Part shown: one piece after another, positions 1 to 8,421 of the stretch | Numbering within the stretch: the first letter of the stretch is position 1 | How the letters are laid out: each line of letters begins with the position of its first letter | NCBI RefSeq assembly: GCF_009758125.1 | Contig: NZ_WRXO01000002.1 | Coordinates: 186,001-250,000, forward strand | Direction of reading: 5' to 3' | Origin: Chitinophaga oryziterrae | GTDB taxonomy: Bacteria > Bacteroidota > Bacteroidia > Chitinophagales > Chitinophagaceae | Length of the DNA stretch: 64,000 nt | Notes under the pieces: model-generated | What the model was told of the DNA's origin: nothing | Seen by the model: only the letters and a program-made list of their open reading frames with translations | The model's database searches: none | Translations under genes and position numbers: made by a program

Positions 1-1
1 C

Positions 2-487
2 ACTATTTTAAAAGAAGGTGGCGAAAGCACACAGGCTGATGGTACCAAACAATACCGCCTGCGCCTTGACTTTAATAATACGGCGGCTACCGTTACTGAG
101 ATTACTGCTATCGGCTTGTGGTTCGCTCCGGAAAACAAAATTCTATACGACCTGCCATATGCAGGTAACAGTACCTGGTCTTTCCAGAACCAGGTCATCA
201 CTTTCCACCAGGAATCATGGGGCCGTGATGAACGTTATAAATTCCGTATGGATGTAAAAGCGGCAGATGGTACAGTTGGTCAGGAATGGTACGGTAGTTC
301 TAATTCAGATAACAACCGCCCTACAGCCACTACACCGTTATCTTTCTGGGAACTGAAACCTGTTCCGAACAACGACCAGTACAACTATAGCTTCAAATTC
401 ATGTCAGAGGTAGATACCAAAGCATGTGATGTAAATGTATACTTCTCGCCAGACAAGAATTATACGCATGAAGTAATCATTAAATAA
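2..487 (+). CDS. SusE/SusF-type outer-membrane glycan-binding lipoprotein, C-terminal fragment
   Basis: The reading frame is open from the window edge to TAA at 485-487, so the 5' end and signal peptide are missing (about 161 residues visible). The visible part is rich in aromatic residues (FWELKP, GQEWYGSS) and beta-strand-like, and ends in VYFSPDKNYTHEVIIK. This resembles the carbohydrate-binding C-terminus of SusE/SusF-like lipoproteins. Such proteins sit on the cell surface and hold polysaccharide for a SusC/SusD importer. The next gene, 21 nt downstream, is a GH76 lipoprotein, which fits the tail of a polysaccharide-utilisation locus directed at mannan. The family call is by sequence character and context; the exact ligand cannot be read from the fragment. 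Confidence 0.7.
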   Translation, partial: TILKEGGESTQADGTKQYRLRLDFNNTAATVTEITAIGLWFAPENKILYDLPYAGNSTWSFQNQVITFHQESWGRDERYKFRMDVKAADGTVGQEWYGSSNSDNNRPTATTPLSFWELKPVPNNDQYNYSFKFMSEVDTKACDVNVYFSPDKNYTHEVIIK

Positions 488-508
488 CTATTCCAATCTG
501 ATTAGCAT

Positions 509-1639
509 ATGCGTAGAATCTTCATTTTATTAACACTGGCTACTGCCTTTACTTCCTGCCTGAAAGAACCGGTAGATGATGGTCCGGGACCTGGAGCAGG
601 ACAAACCAGCTATATATATAACTGGCCCCTGATCGCAGATTCCTCTTCTTCAACACTGATCAGCAGCTTTTATAATCAAAGCAGCAAGACCTTCAATAAA
701 AACAATGCAGGTGATCTTACTTTCAACTATTGGCCCAATGCACATGCATTGGATGTGCTTGTAGATGTTTACCTGCGCACCAATGATCCGGCCATCAAAA
801 CAAGGATGGACGATTTACTGGATGGTATGAAAACAAAGAACGGCGGTACCTATATCAATCATTATTACGATGATATGGAATGGATGACCTTAGCCTGCCT
901 GCGTGCTTATGAAGCTACCAGTGATGACCGTTATAAAACCACTGCCGAACTGCTGTGGAATGATATCAAAGGGGGATGGGACGATGCCTTTGGCGGAGGG
1001 ATCTACTGGAACAAAGACAGACAGAATAAAAATACCCCTGCCAATGCTCCTGCAAGTATCATCGCTTCCCGTATATACCAGTTGGACCGTAATGCGGATG
1101 ATCTGGTATGGGCCAAGAAAATCTACCAGTGGCAAAAGGATTACCTGGTGGACCCTGTATCCGGACTGGTATGGGACGGACTCGATGCTACCGGTACCAA
1201 TAAAAGCTGGAAGTTCACTTACAATCAGGGTGTTTATATCGGTGCAGGTATTGAACTCTACAAGATCACCAGTGATAATACCTATCTGAATGATGCGGTG
1301 AAAACAGCAAATAACTCAATGGCAGGGGATTTCAGTAGTGACAATATCATGAAAGATGAAGGCGCCGGGGACGGTGGTTTATTCAAAGGTATCCTGGTGC
1401 GTTATATGATGTTACTGATTACTGATGGTAACCTGAGCAGCACTGATGCCGCGAAGTATATCAGCTTCCTGCAACTGAATGCGGAAACATTGTGGTTACA
1501 GGGAACTTCCCGCCCTCAGGTACTGTTTAATACGAATTGGACTACAAAAGCGACTACTACAGACCTTACTACTCAATTGAGTGGTGCAATGCTGATAGAA
1601 GCCGCAGCAAGACTAAAAGAGTTGAATTTGATAAATTAA
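509..1639 (+). CDS. GH76 family alpha-1,6-mannanase lipoprotein
   Basis: The 376-residue product has a lipoprotein signal (FTSC, lipidated Cys17), so it is probably anchored in a membrane and may be surface-exposed. The adjacent aspartates D121-D122 in the HYYDDMEWM segment match the catalytic Asp pair of glycoside hydrolase family 76, endo-acting alpha-1,6-mannanases that cut fungal or mannoprotein backbones. Further GH76 landmarks are FGGGIYWNKDRQNKNTPANAPAS (about 161-183) and the repeated helical hairpins of an (alpha/alpha) barrel. Length is normal for the family. The start at 509 gives an intact signal peptide. It lies 21 nt after a SusE/F-like gene, as in Bacteroidota mannan-utilisation loci, and is followed by a terminator at 1681. 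Confidence 0.88.
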   Translation: MRRIFILLTLATAFTSCLKEPVDDGPGPGAGQTSYIYNWPLIADSSSSTLISSFYNQSSKTFNKNNAGDLTFNYWPNAHALDVLVDVYLRTNDPAIKTRMDDLLDGMKTKNGGTYINHYYDDMEWMTLACLRAYEATSDDRYKTTAELLWNDIKGGWDDAFGGGIYWNKDRQNKNTPANAPASIIASRIYQLDRNADDLVWAKKIYQWQKDYLVDPVSGLVWDGLDATGTNKSWKFTYNQGVYIGAGIELYKITSDNTYLNDAVKTANNSMAGDFSSDNIMKDEGAGDGGLFKGILVRYMMLLITDGNLSSTDAAKYISFLQLNAETLWLQGTSRPQVLFNTNWTTKATTTDLTTQLSGAMLIEAAARLKELNLIN

Positions 1640-1680
1640 TAATAAGTATATTTATGGCCACTATGAAATAGTTGGCGGAT

Positions 1681-1712
1681 AAAAAGGTTACCTCACAAGG
1701 GTAACCTTTTTG
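1681..1712 (+). terminator. Rho-independent terminator after GH76 gene
   Basis: Arms AAAAAGGTTACC and GGTAACCTTTTT flank a 7-nt loop and end in a T run. It lies 42 nt past the GH76 stop and closes the upstream Sus-type transcript. Confidence 0.85.
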
Positions 1713-1733
1713 TTTTCCGGCATAACCGACACT

Positions 1734-2021
1734 ATGTATATCGTATATATCCTATTTTCCCGGAGTAATGAGAAGATTTATACAGGGCATACTACAAACC
1801 TTGTAAAAAGATTTCACTTCCATAATATACATGGGCGTCAGCGATGGACACTGCAATACAGGCCATGGGAAGTTATTTACCTGGAAGTTTTTGAAGACAA
1901 GCCCACTGCCATGAAACGGGAGTGGTTATTGAAATCCGGCAAGGGACGTGCCTGGATTTGGGGGAAGATCCAACAGGAATATTATGCTAAAGGATTTATC
2001 AGCAATGATTTAAGTGATTAG
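1734..2021 (+). CDS. GIY-YIG domain nuclease-like protein
   Basis: A 95-residue protein beginning MYIVYILFSRSNEKIYTGHT. The YIVYIL...YTG pattern is the GIY-YIG signature, followed by LVKRFHFHN, a basic segment with an Arg typical of the domain. It corresponds to the small stand-alone UPF0213-type GIY-YIG proteins, about 80-100 residues, widespread in Bacteroidota. Their biological role is not firmly established. An in-frame TTG at 1710 would add eight residues but overlaps the upstream terminator, so the ATG at 1734 is preferred. It is a single gene with no obvious operon partner. Confidence 0.85.
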   Translation: MYIVYILFSRSNEKIYTGHTTNLVKRFHFHNIHGRQRWTLQYRPWEVIYLEVFEDKPTAMKREWLLKSGKGRAWIWGKIQQEYYAKGFISNDLSD

Positions 2022-2167
2022 CTGCCACAAACAGGGGCTCCTGACAGAGAATGACATATTATCTTCAAACACGGAGTTCCTGATGGAGCTAAGTTTGTTG
2101 TGCCATATTTTACCAGATAATCCAGGTAAACAGGCTCCGGCAGGAGCCTCATATTTGTAGCTTCGAA

Positions 2168-2332
2168 CTATTTTTTGGTGCCGCGCGATATAAGAAAAAT
2201 AATCAGGATCACTACAAAAGCTACTGCAATGATGCCTGTCCATACACCTGCCTTGAAAATACCGCCTACTACCTCACAGCTGCTTAATAACAGGATGGCG
2301 AAGCTGAATAATGCCAGTTGTAAGTTTTTCAT
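2168..2332 (-). CDS. Small one-TM lipoprotein, 54 residues
   Basis: A short minus-strand gene encoding a protein that starts MKNLQLALFSFAILLLSSCE. This gives a lipoprotein signal with lipobox LSSC (Cys19), then VVGGIFKAGVWTG and a hydrophobic segment IIAVAFVVILIIFLI before the basic tail SRGTKK. The layout (lipid anchor plus one transmembrane helix, total about 54 residues) matches a family of tiny Bacteroidota membrane proteins that databases sometimes mislabel as phosphatidate cytidylyltransferase. It is far too short for that enzyme. The overlapping longer frames on both strands lack coding character. Function unknown. Confidence 0.7.
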   Translation of the reverse strand: MKNLQLALFSFAILLLSSCEVVGGIFKAGVWTGIIAVAFVVILIIFLISRGTKK

Positions 2333-2376
2333 ATCATCTGATTTAGATGTGGTATATCATACTCTGTGCCAGACTA

Positions 2377-3585
2377 TTACTTCATATGTCTGAAATCCAG
2401 CAACAGCGATACAATATGTGCAGACAGCTGATCTGAGCGTTTGTAGAAGGAATATCGCAGTGCCACTTCCTGAAAAGCACTATGCTTAAATATGGGTTTA
2501 AACATAGCATACCGCCCTGTAATACCCACTTTGTAGCTATTGAACTTACTCAGGTCATAATCAGATGTGTAGAAGTCTTCCGTCAGCAGATGCTGATCAA
2601 TAGGCTTAAAATACCTGGAAGGCGTTTGTGTGTAAAAACGTACAAGAGGAGATAATGTAAATAAAGGACTGGTTTTCACCGGTAACTCCAGCTGAAAGGT
2701 ATGCCCGGTAATACCAAAGTTGTCCCGGTAAAACCGGTAATAGGAGCGGAGTATCACGTTATTACCAATGAATGTATTCAGCTGCACCGCCAGTGGCACC
2801 TTCCATCTTTCACGTGGAAGATTCTCTACTTTCACCAGTCCGGTGTTAAAATACACCCGGTGGAAAGGAGTGGAGAGCAATCCCCGCTGATATACCAGCT
2901 CCGGATAAATCGCCAGCTGCATACGCTGGTTAATCACCTGGTATAATGCCAGACTAAGATTATAAGAGGAGCGGCGGTAAATATCAAACCATTGCTGATC
3001 ACGCAACTCTACAGGATATACTAATGTTTTCGGATAATAATAATCAGGATCAAATCTTCCCCAGCGCAGATCGTCAAAGTAACATTGCAGGGATGCTGAT
3101 ATCTGCCGGGTATGCGTAGCATTATCATGAGAGACAGAAACGCCTACAGGCAGAGACATGTAATCGGACTCTATCGAAAAACCTGCATTAATACCCGCTG
3201 TAATACCAGACTTCTTCATCAGACGGTTATACCCGCCTGCAATATGAAACCGCTTATCCACGCGGGATGCAGAGGATAATACATAATCAATATTGTCCGT
3301 AGAAGCAGAAGATATCACATCTATGCCTGCATTCAGGTATCCTGAATTTACAGAATCACGTTGATGCGTCAACGTAAACTCGGATACATATACCTGCAGG
3401 TTCTCCGTACCTTTACCTCCGGTTACCGCAGAATGGTCCCCATCCTGTGTATAATAAGAAAATAGCAGCTGTATATCCGATTTGGCAAGTTGTTGTTTCT
3501 TATATACCGTGCTATCGTTCCTTTTTTGCGCAGTTGCTGTAAAATAAGCCATCAGCAAGGCTGCCGCAACAAATATTCTTTTCAT
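2377..3585 (-). CDS. DUF3570 outer-membrane beta-barrel-like protein
   Basis: A 402-residue protein with a cleavable signal peptide (MKRIFVAAALLMAYFTATAQ). The rest is alternating, aromatic-rich beta-strand sequence ending RYSFYKRSDQLSAHIVSLLLDFRHMK, with a C-terminal aromatic pattern typical of outer-membrane barrels. It matches DUF3570 by order and context, being the last gene of a thioredoxin-ApbE-DUF4266-DUF3570 operon on the minus strand, 6 nt after DUF4266. The cassette is conserved across Bacteroidota and some Proteobacteria. DUF3570 may be its outer-membrane component. No [S/T]GAT-like FMN-acceptor motif is visible, so it is probably not itself flavinylated by the adjacent ApbE. Confidence 0.8.
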   Translation of the reverse strand: MKRIFVAAALLMAYFTATAQKRNDSTVYKKQQLAKSDIQLLFSYYTQDGDHSAVTGGKGTENLQVYVSEFTLTHQRDSVNSGYLNAGIDVISSASTDNIDYVLSSASRVDKRFHIAGGYNRLMKKSGITAGINAGFSIESDYMSLPVGVSVSHDNATHTRQISASLQCYFDDLRWGRFDPDYYYPKTLVYPVELRDQQWFDIYRRSSYNLSLALYQVINQRMQLAIYPELVYQRGLLSTPFHRVYFNTGLVKVENLPRERWKVPLAVQLNTFIGNNVILRSYYRFYRDNFGITGHTFQLELPVKTSPLFTLSPLVRFYTQTPSRYFKPIDQHLLTEDFYTSDYDLSKFNSYKVGITGRYAMFKPIFKHSAFQEVALRYSFYKRSDQLSAHIVSLLLDFRHMK

Positions 3586-3591
3586 GTCTGA

Positions 3592-3813
3592 TCAGTTACA
3601 ACCACATCCTCCGCTACCTTTCCCTGTTCCGCCACCACTACTCCCTTCACGGTAAGACTGTGCGCTTTCATCTAATTTTTCTATTCCTGCTTTTCCTAAT
3701 TGCATATTGGCATCATTCAGATATTGCCGCTGATAAGGCTTTACCGTAGCACAAGCCTGTAGTAACAATACCACAAGAATGATGATTAATATGCCGCTCT
3801 TATGCTTTTGCAT
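3592..3813 (-). CDS. DUF4266 small lipoprotein with Gly-rich CGC tail
   Basis: A 73-residue protein starting MQKHKSGILIIILVVLLLQA, with lipobox LQAC, then ATVKPYQRQYLNDANMQL, the conserved DUF4266 core. It ends in a glycine-rich tail, GGGTGKGSGGCGCN. The tail cysteines could bind metal or form a disulfide. The chosen ATG at 3813 overlaps the end of apbE by 14 nt, which suggests translational coupling. A longer in-frame start upstream would add 21 residues inside apbE and spoil the signal peptide, so it is rejected. Function unknown. The context points to an envelope redox or flavin-linked process. Confidence 0.82.
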   Translation of the reverse strand: MQKHKSGILIIILVVLLLQACATVKPYQRQYLNDANMQLGKAGIEKLDESAQSYREGSSGGGTGKGSGGCGCN

Positions 3814-4693
3814 GTATTTGAATCTTTTCCGACTGAAATATCTTGTTCTTACTATCGATGATGATACAATGTACATCCGGTAACTGGTTAATGAAGTCCA
3901 GTCCTACGGAAGGTCCCATTACTGTTACGGCCGTTGCCAGGGCGTCCGACAATTCTGCACTGGGGCTTATCACTGTTACGCTTTTAATATAGGGGACCGG
4001 TTTGCCCGTTCGGGGATCTATATTATGTGAATAACGGATACCATTCCTTTCTATATACTGTTCATAATTACCAGACGTTGCTACAGACGCATTTTGTACA
4101 GGTAGCCACATTAGCATCTTTTCAGGATCATCAGGGTTTGCAATACCTACTTTCCAGGGTTCACTACCCCAGGCGCTAAGGTCGCCACTGGCATTTATCA
4201 CGCCGCTGCTCGCTCCCGCAGCTATCCACAATGCCTTTACCTTATCTGCGGCATATCCTTTCCCTATCGCCCCAAAACCTATCCGCATACCTTTCTGCTG
4301 TAACAGGATACGGTTATTATCCAGTAACGTAATATAGCGGTAGCCGGTTTTTTGAAGGGCGTCTGCTATTGCAGACGATTGAGGCCACTGAAAATTGTGT
4401 TGTTTGAAATTAAAGAGGCGTTTCAGTAAGCCGGAAGAAATATCAAAGGCTCCCTGGGAGATAGCGCTTAAGCGCAGACAACGTTGTATCAGCTGGTATA
4501 CCTCGGCTGGTACTGTAACCGGTTGTAACCCGGCATTGGCATTCAGCTGCGCCGTAACAGAAGTATCATTGAACTCTGTGAGTAATGCCTCTATCCTTTT
4601 AATTTCAGCTACACCCTGTTCCAGCCTTTGCTCCGTTCCTATCAGTTCAAAATCAGAACCCATTAAGCGGATATGGAGCTTGTTATCAGGCAT
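3800..4693 (-). CDS. apbE: ApbE family FAD:protein FMN transferase
   Basis: A 297-residue ApbE homologue. Known family reaction: transfer of FMN from FAD to a Thr/Ser of an extracytoplasmic electron-transfer protein, Mg2+-dependent. Visible landmarks are FDISSGLLKRL, GFGAIGKGYAADK (FAD-binding loop), INASGDLSAWG, HNIDPRTGKP and SDALATAVTVMG (metal-site Asp region). The ATG overlaps the thioredoxin stop (TAATG), so the genes are translationally coupled. Unlike most ApbE proteins it has no signal peptide from this start, and none can be added because the upstream gene ends there. It may therefore act in the cytoplasm before substrate export. No FMN-acceptor protein is evident in the operon. Confidence 0.9.
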   Translation of the reverse strand: MPDNKLHIRLMGSDFELIGTEQRLEQGVAEIKRIEALLTEFNDTSVTAQLNANAGLQPVTVPAEVYQLIQRCLRLSAISQGAFDISSGLLKRLFNFKQHNFQWPQSSAIADALQKTGYRYITLLDNNRILLQQKGMRIGFGAIGKGYAADKVKALWIAAGASSGVINASGDLSAWGSEPWKVGIANPDDPEKMLMWLPVQNASVATSGNYEQYIERNGIRYSHNIDPRTGKPVPYIKSVTVISPSAELSDALATAVTVMGPSVGLDFINQLPDVHCIIIDSKNKIFQSEKIQIHAKA

Positions 4694-5124
4694 TACTTAA
4701 GCAGTTGTTTGAGGGTACTGATAAAATCAGAAGGGGATTGTTGCCTTACAGGGACGGCTGTGATCAGTTTCTTTTCAGGACTTAGCAGCACTATATGCGG
4801 AAAGGCCCCCTCAGGATTAAAAGCGGCTGCCAGGGAATCGTATTGTGAGCGTAAGGGGGCAGCTATCTTTTTACGCTGGGGGAAGTCTGCTTCCAGCAGC
4901 ACGAGATTATCTCCTGCAAAGCGCAGGAAGATACTGTCGGATAATATGGCCTTGTTGAATTGTATACAGGGGATGCACCAATCAGAACCTGAAAAAACCA
5001 GCATTACCTTTTTGCCTGTTTTTTTTGCCAGGTCGAATGCTTTATTGGGGTTTTGCATAATCTGTGCTTCACAAACCGCACAAGAGAACCACATTCCCAC
5101 GAACAGTAACAGAATAAGTCGCAT
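4693..5124 (-). CDS. Exported thioredoxin-fold protein (CxxC)
   Basis: A 143-residue protein with an N-terminal signal (MRLILLLFVGMWFSCAVCEA) followed by a thioredoxin fold with active site W-C50-I-P-C53. Cis-Pro candidates lie in the GAFPHIVLL segment. It is the first gene of the thioredoxin-apbE-DUF4266-DUF3570 operon and overlaps apbE by 1 nt. Such proteins reduce or isomerise disulfides in the periplasm, and here the likely client is the cysteine-bearing DUF4266 tail or another envelope partner (inference). Length and the short spacing after the CxxC are typical of DUF255/thioredoxin_7-like members. Confidence 0.85.
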   Translation of the reverse strand: MRLILLLFVGMWFSCAVCEAQIMQNPNKAFDLAKKTGKKVMLVFSGSDWCIPCIQFNKAILSDSIFLRFAGDNLVLLEADFPQRKKIAAPLRSQYDSLAAAFNPEGAFPHIVLLSPEKKLITAVPVRQQSPSDFISTLKQLLK

Positions 5125-5174
5125 AATGCGATGATTTTTATGGCATGGCTACCGCGCAAATATAGTTAAAAATA

Positions 5175-7775
5175 CTATATACCTTCCTGGTCCGGATGCT
5201 TTTCGGACGAATCCTGTTGTTTCTTAATGAGCGGACCAGCCGGCTTTTCGACTGGTATAACCTCATCTGTTTGTGTCCCGGTTTGGGGGACATTTTCTTC
5301 CTTCCGATAAACATCCTGTCCCATCCTGATTTCCACCTGTTGCGGAGAAGGATGCGCAATCTTAATCCCTGCCTGTTGTAATTGAGAATAAATATCTATC
5401 AGAATTTCACTTTTCAAAGTCCCCGCCTGTCCAAGGTCACTAATCCAGAACGAAACTAAAAAGTCGATCGCATTATTTCTGAAATTAGCCAGTAATACCG
5501 CGGGTTCGGGTATTTCCAGCACGCCTTCCTGTTCTTTAATACATTTTTTAAGAATATCAGAGACTGCTTTAATATCCGAGTCATAAGCAACGCCTATGGG
5601 CAGATCTATCTTACGGGTGCGGTTATTCACTGTCCAGTTTACCAGTTGCTGGGCTATCAGGTCCCCGTTAGGGACAATCACCTCAGAACCATCTCCTGCA
5701 GATATCTTACTGGATCGGATGCCTATTTCTTTTACTACACCGGAACGGGTACCTAACTCTATCACATCGCCCACCTCTATTGGTTTTTCAAATGCCAGTA
5801 TCACTCCGGATACAAGATTGTTGACAATATTCTGCAAACCGAAACCGATACCAACACCCAATGCGCCAATTACAATGGCCACTTTATCCATTGGTATCCC
5901 GGATGCTGCAAAGGCCAGCAGCGTACCGGCGCCTAATACGGCCAGTCGTATTAATAATATTGCCGAACCCACTCCTTTACGGGGTTGTGAAGTTTTACCG
6001 GTATAGCCCATCAGGTAAGAGATGATCTGCGTGATCACTGTAGATATCCAGATTATCAATAAGAAGATGATCACACTGCTATACGAGAAAGTGATATTCC
6101 CGATTTTACGTTCTTCGCCCAGGAACTCGCTGACGAAATCATAAATAGCGTCATAAATATACAGGTTACGGGTCATCAGCACTAGCCATCCTATAGTAGC
6201 GATGATATAAAAGAAGGCCTTAAGTTTATTCTTGATATTCTGATAATCTATCAGAGAGATAAATGTGCTGGAATCTTTATTGGCCTCTACCTGTAAATAA
6301 ATAGCTTCCATTAATATTTCAACCATCAGCACAATGCTCAGGGCCATTGTAATATTCACTACGCTTGCCGCTCCAATGATCTTAGCCGCGGTAACCCGTG
6401 CTATAATTACCAATAAAAGAGAAAAGGAACTCATGAGGATGAACAGCCATATCGCAGAACGGGAATATTTCGGCAATGGCAGGGTTGTATTACGCAGGCT
6501 CTGTAATAAATAAACGCCTAATGTAATAGAGAGGATCGCTCCTGCAAAAAGGCCCCATTGCTCGGTAAAGGTGGCCTGTATCAACAGGTTATTCACGCAG
6601 TAAATAGCCAGTAATAACACCAGGAATAACCATCTTTTAAAAATATGAACAGGAATATTTTCCCTGATGATAAAAGTGGCAGAAAGGACAGTAATTCCCC
6701 ATGCTATCTCTGCATATAGAATAGGATACTGGATAGATAATAATGAAGTAAATGTCGCTACTAATAGGATAGCGCTGGCAATAGGATGACGATACAGATA
6801 TCTTGAATGCTGTAAGATAGATTCTGCTTCTGTAGGTTCATGATGTAGTCTTATCTTCTTTGTATTAAACCGTACCCACCATAAAAAGGCAATACCTGCC
6901 AATAACCATATGAAAAACAAGGGTCTTCGTACTGCATAAAAGATCTCCAGTACGCTGATGTTCTTACGCAGGGAATGACTTAACACCTGTGTAAACTTCG
7001 GACCTTTTTTATTGGGCAGCGGAGGTTCCCATAAATAGCTAAAGTCCTTGTTAAACATTCTGGAGCTAAATCCGGATAACTGGAAATCCATGTCTTCCAA
7101 CAGATTGGTAGACTCAATATATCTCTTCGCTACTTTGTTCTGTAATAGCCCCAGGTACAACAGGTTTCGTTTATTCGCACTGTCTACCTGCCGCCATTTT
7201 CCTATCAATGTCGCCATTTGTCCTACGTAAATATCACGCAGCTGATCTTCTGCGGGGATGTTGCGCATGGCAGTATCTTTCCGTAGTAGTTGTAAGGTAT
7301 CGCTGATATTTACCAGGCGGTCATAGTATTTAAAAAGATTATCCTGCCATTTATCTAATCTCCATTCCAGTTGCAGCAATAATACCCGGTTGGTATAGAT
7401 GTCATGTACGTTAGGAGTGCTGCCTAAGCTGGCAATATCTCTTTTGATAACTAATAAAGAAGAATCTATTAAAGGAAGATTTTCACTGATACCGGCGGTA
7501 TCGAGTCCGCGTCTTAGCGTACTCATTACCTGGTTCAGCATGAGGGTATAACTTTCTAATCTGTTGATGATAACGGCAACGGATGTATCAGATAATTTAA
7601 GCGTGGATTTACCGGAGGCGGTATCTTTTACCTGTTGAGAAATAATTTTGCTGAGGGTGGCGCTGTCCATGGGCTTGGCAGCAGGTTTAATGACCTGTGC
7701 CTGAATCCCTGTAAAAGATAAAAGGCAGAGCAGGATGATAAGAATGCTCCGGGGGGTATGGATCAGCATGTACAA
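5175..7775 (-). CDS. MscS-family mechanosensitive ion channel, large MscK/MscM-like
   Basis: An 866-residue channel. A signal peptide (to about residue 27) is followed by a helical periplasmic region to about residue 270, then a series of hydrophobic helices. The MscS core follows at about residues 590-780: the pore-lining helix has GALGVGIGFGLQNIVNNLVSG, then FEKPIEVGDVIEL and the beta-domain VPNGDLIAQQLVNWT, all diagnostic. The C-terminus carries a charged, low-complexity tail rich in Glu, Lys and Pro. Family role: opening under membrane tension to release osmolytes during hypo-osmotic shock. Large members of this kind may carry additional sensing domains. It is a single gene; a perfect inverted repeat sits just upstream at 7792-7824. 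A second in-frame ATG two codons downstream is equally plausible as start. Confidence 0.92.
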   Translation of the reverse strand: MYMLIHTPRSILIILLCLLSFTGIQAQVIKPAAKPMDSATLSKIISQQVKDTASGKSTLKLSDTSVAVIINRLESYTLMLNQVMSTLRRGLDTAGISENLPLIDSSLLVIKRDIASLGSTPNVHDIYTNRVLLLQLEWRLDKWQDNLFKYYDRLVNISDTLQLLRKDTAMRNIPAEDQLRDIYVGQMATLIGKWRQVDSANKRNLLYLGLLQNKVAKRYIESTNLLEDMDFQLSGFSSRMFNKDFSYLWEPPLPNKKGPKFTQVLSHSLRKNISVLEIFYAVRRPLFFIWLLAGIAFLWWVRFNTKKIRLHHEPTEAESILQHSRYLYRHPIASAILLVATFTSLLSIQYPILYAEIAWGITVLSATFIIRENIPVHIFKRWLFLVLLLAIYCVNNLLIQATFTEQWGLFAGAILSITLGVYLLQSLRNTTLPLPKYSRSAIWLFILMSSFSLLLVIIARVTAAKIIGAASVVNITMALSIVLMVEILMEAIYLQVEANKDSSTFISLIDYQNIKNKLKAFFYIIATIGWLVLMTRNLYIYDAIYDFVSEFLGEERKIGNITFSYSSVIIFLLIIWISTVITQIISYLMGYTGKTSQPRKGVGSAILLIRLAVLGAGTLLAFAASGIPMDKVAIVIGALGVGIGFGLQNIVNNLVSGVILAFEKPIEVGDVIELGTRSGVVKEIGIRSSKISAGDGSEVIVPNGDLIAQQLVNWTVNNRTRKIDLPIGVAYDSDIKAVSDILKKCIKEQEGVLEIPEPAVLLANFRNNAIDFLVSFWISDLGQAGTLKSEILIDIYSQLQQAGIKIAHPSPQQVEIRMGQDVYRKEENVPQTGTQTDEVIPVEKPAGPLIKKQQDSSEKHPDQEGI

Positions 7776-7791
7776 ACAATTTAAATTTTGA

Positions 7792-7824
7792 TTTTAGTGA
7801 TGGTGCGAAGCACCATCACTAAAA
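7792..7824. terminator. Perfect 15-bp inverted repeat between nitroreductase and mscS genes
   Basis: TTTTAGTGATGGTGC and its exact complement are separated by GAA. It lies 6 nt beyond the nitroreductase stop and 17 nt before the channel gene start, both on the minus strand. The A/T ends of the stem supply short T runs on either strand, so it probably terminates the upstream transcript. Confidence 0.65.
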
Positions 7825-7829
7825 AATAA

Positions 7830-8411
7830 TCATTTCTCCCACTTTACTTTCTCTTCCATTGGTTTCAATCTACGACCCACCTGTGCAGGTTCATCTGTAT
7901 ATCCGAGGTAAAAAATCCCCAGCACTTTATCTTCCTCTCTCAGGGAAAGATATTCCTTCATAGCAGGGTGGAAGGTCATTCCTCCGGAGCCCCAGTAACC
8001 AGCCAGTCCTAAAGCTGTAGCGCCCAGCCAAAGGTTTTGGGCAGCACATCCTACTGAAACTATTTCTTCTAATTCAGGAATCTGAGGTTTATTTCCTCTC
8101 TTCATACAAATCACGATCACGTGCGAAGCAAGATCTCCCTGTTGCTGTAATTTTTCATAATTACCCGGGATGAATTTGTCCGGAGCCGTATTGGCTTTGT
8201 ATATTTCTGCATGATCATTACAGAAGCGTTTTACGGCATCTCCTGCAAATACTGCAAAATACCAGGGTTCAGTATAACCGTGCGTAGGAGCCCAGTCGGC
8301 CAGTTGTATTAACTGTTGTACCTGTTGATCGGGAATCTTTTTACCATTCATGCTGAATGGTTTGATATTCCTGCGTTGTTCGATGATGCTTGTCAGGTTG
8401 GCGATATCCAT
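7830..8411 (-). CDS. Nitroreductase family protein (YdjA-like)
   Basis: A 193-residue FMN-dependent oxidoreductase. The N-terminal IIEQRRNIKPFS carries the Arg pair that binds the FMN phosphate. LADWAPTHGYTEPWYFAVF is the family's FMN/substrate loop, and the C-terminal GLAGYWGSGGMTFHPAMKEYL resembles the second FMN-binding segment of YdjA-type enzymes. Such enzymes reduce nitro compounds or quinones with NAD(P)H; the natural substrate is unknown. It is followed on the minus strand by the inverted repeat at 7792. It sits 10 nt downstream of the thioesterase gene, so the two are probably co-transcribed. Confidence 0.88.
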   Translation of the reverse strand: MDIANLTSIIEQRRNIKPFSMNGKKIPDQQVQQLIQLADWAPTHGYTEPWYFAVFAGDAVKRFCNDHAEIYKANTAPDKFIPGNYEKLQQQGDLASHVIVICMKRGNKPQIPELEEIVSVGCAAQNLWLGATALGLAGYWGSGGMTFHPAMKEYLSLREEDKVLGIFYLGYTDEPAQVGRRLKPMEEKVKWEK

Positions 8412-8421
8412 GCTTTAAAAT

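Noticed and set aside
2010-2393. Two longer overlapping frames around the 54-residue lipoprotein
   Set aside because: Neither has a signal, domain or coding-like composition; the short frame with lipobox explains the region better.
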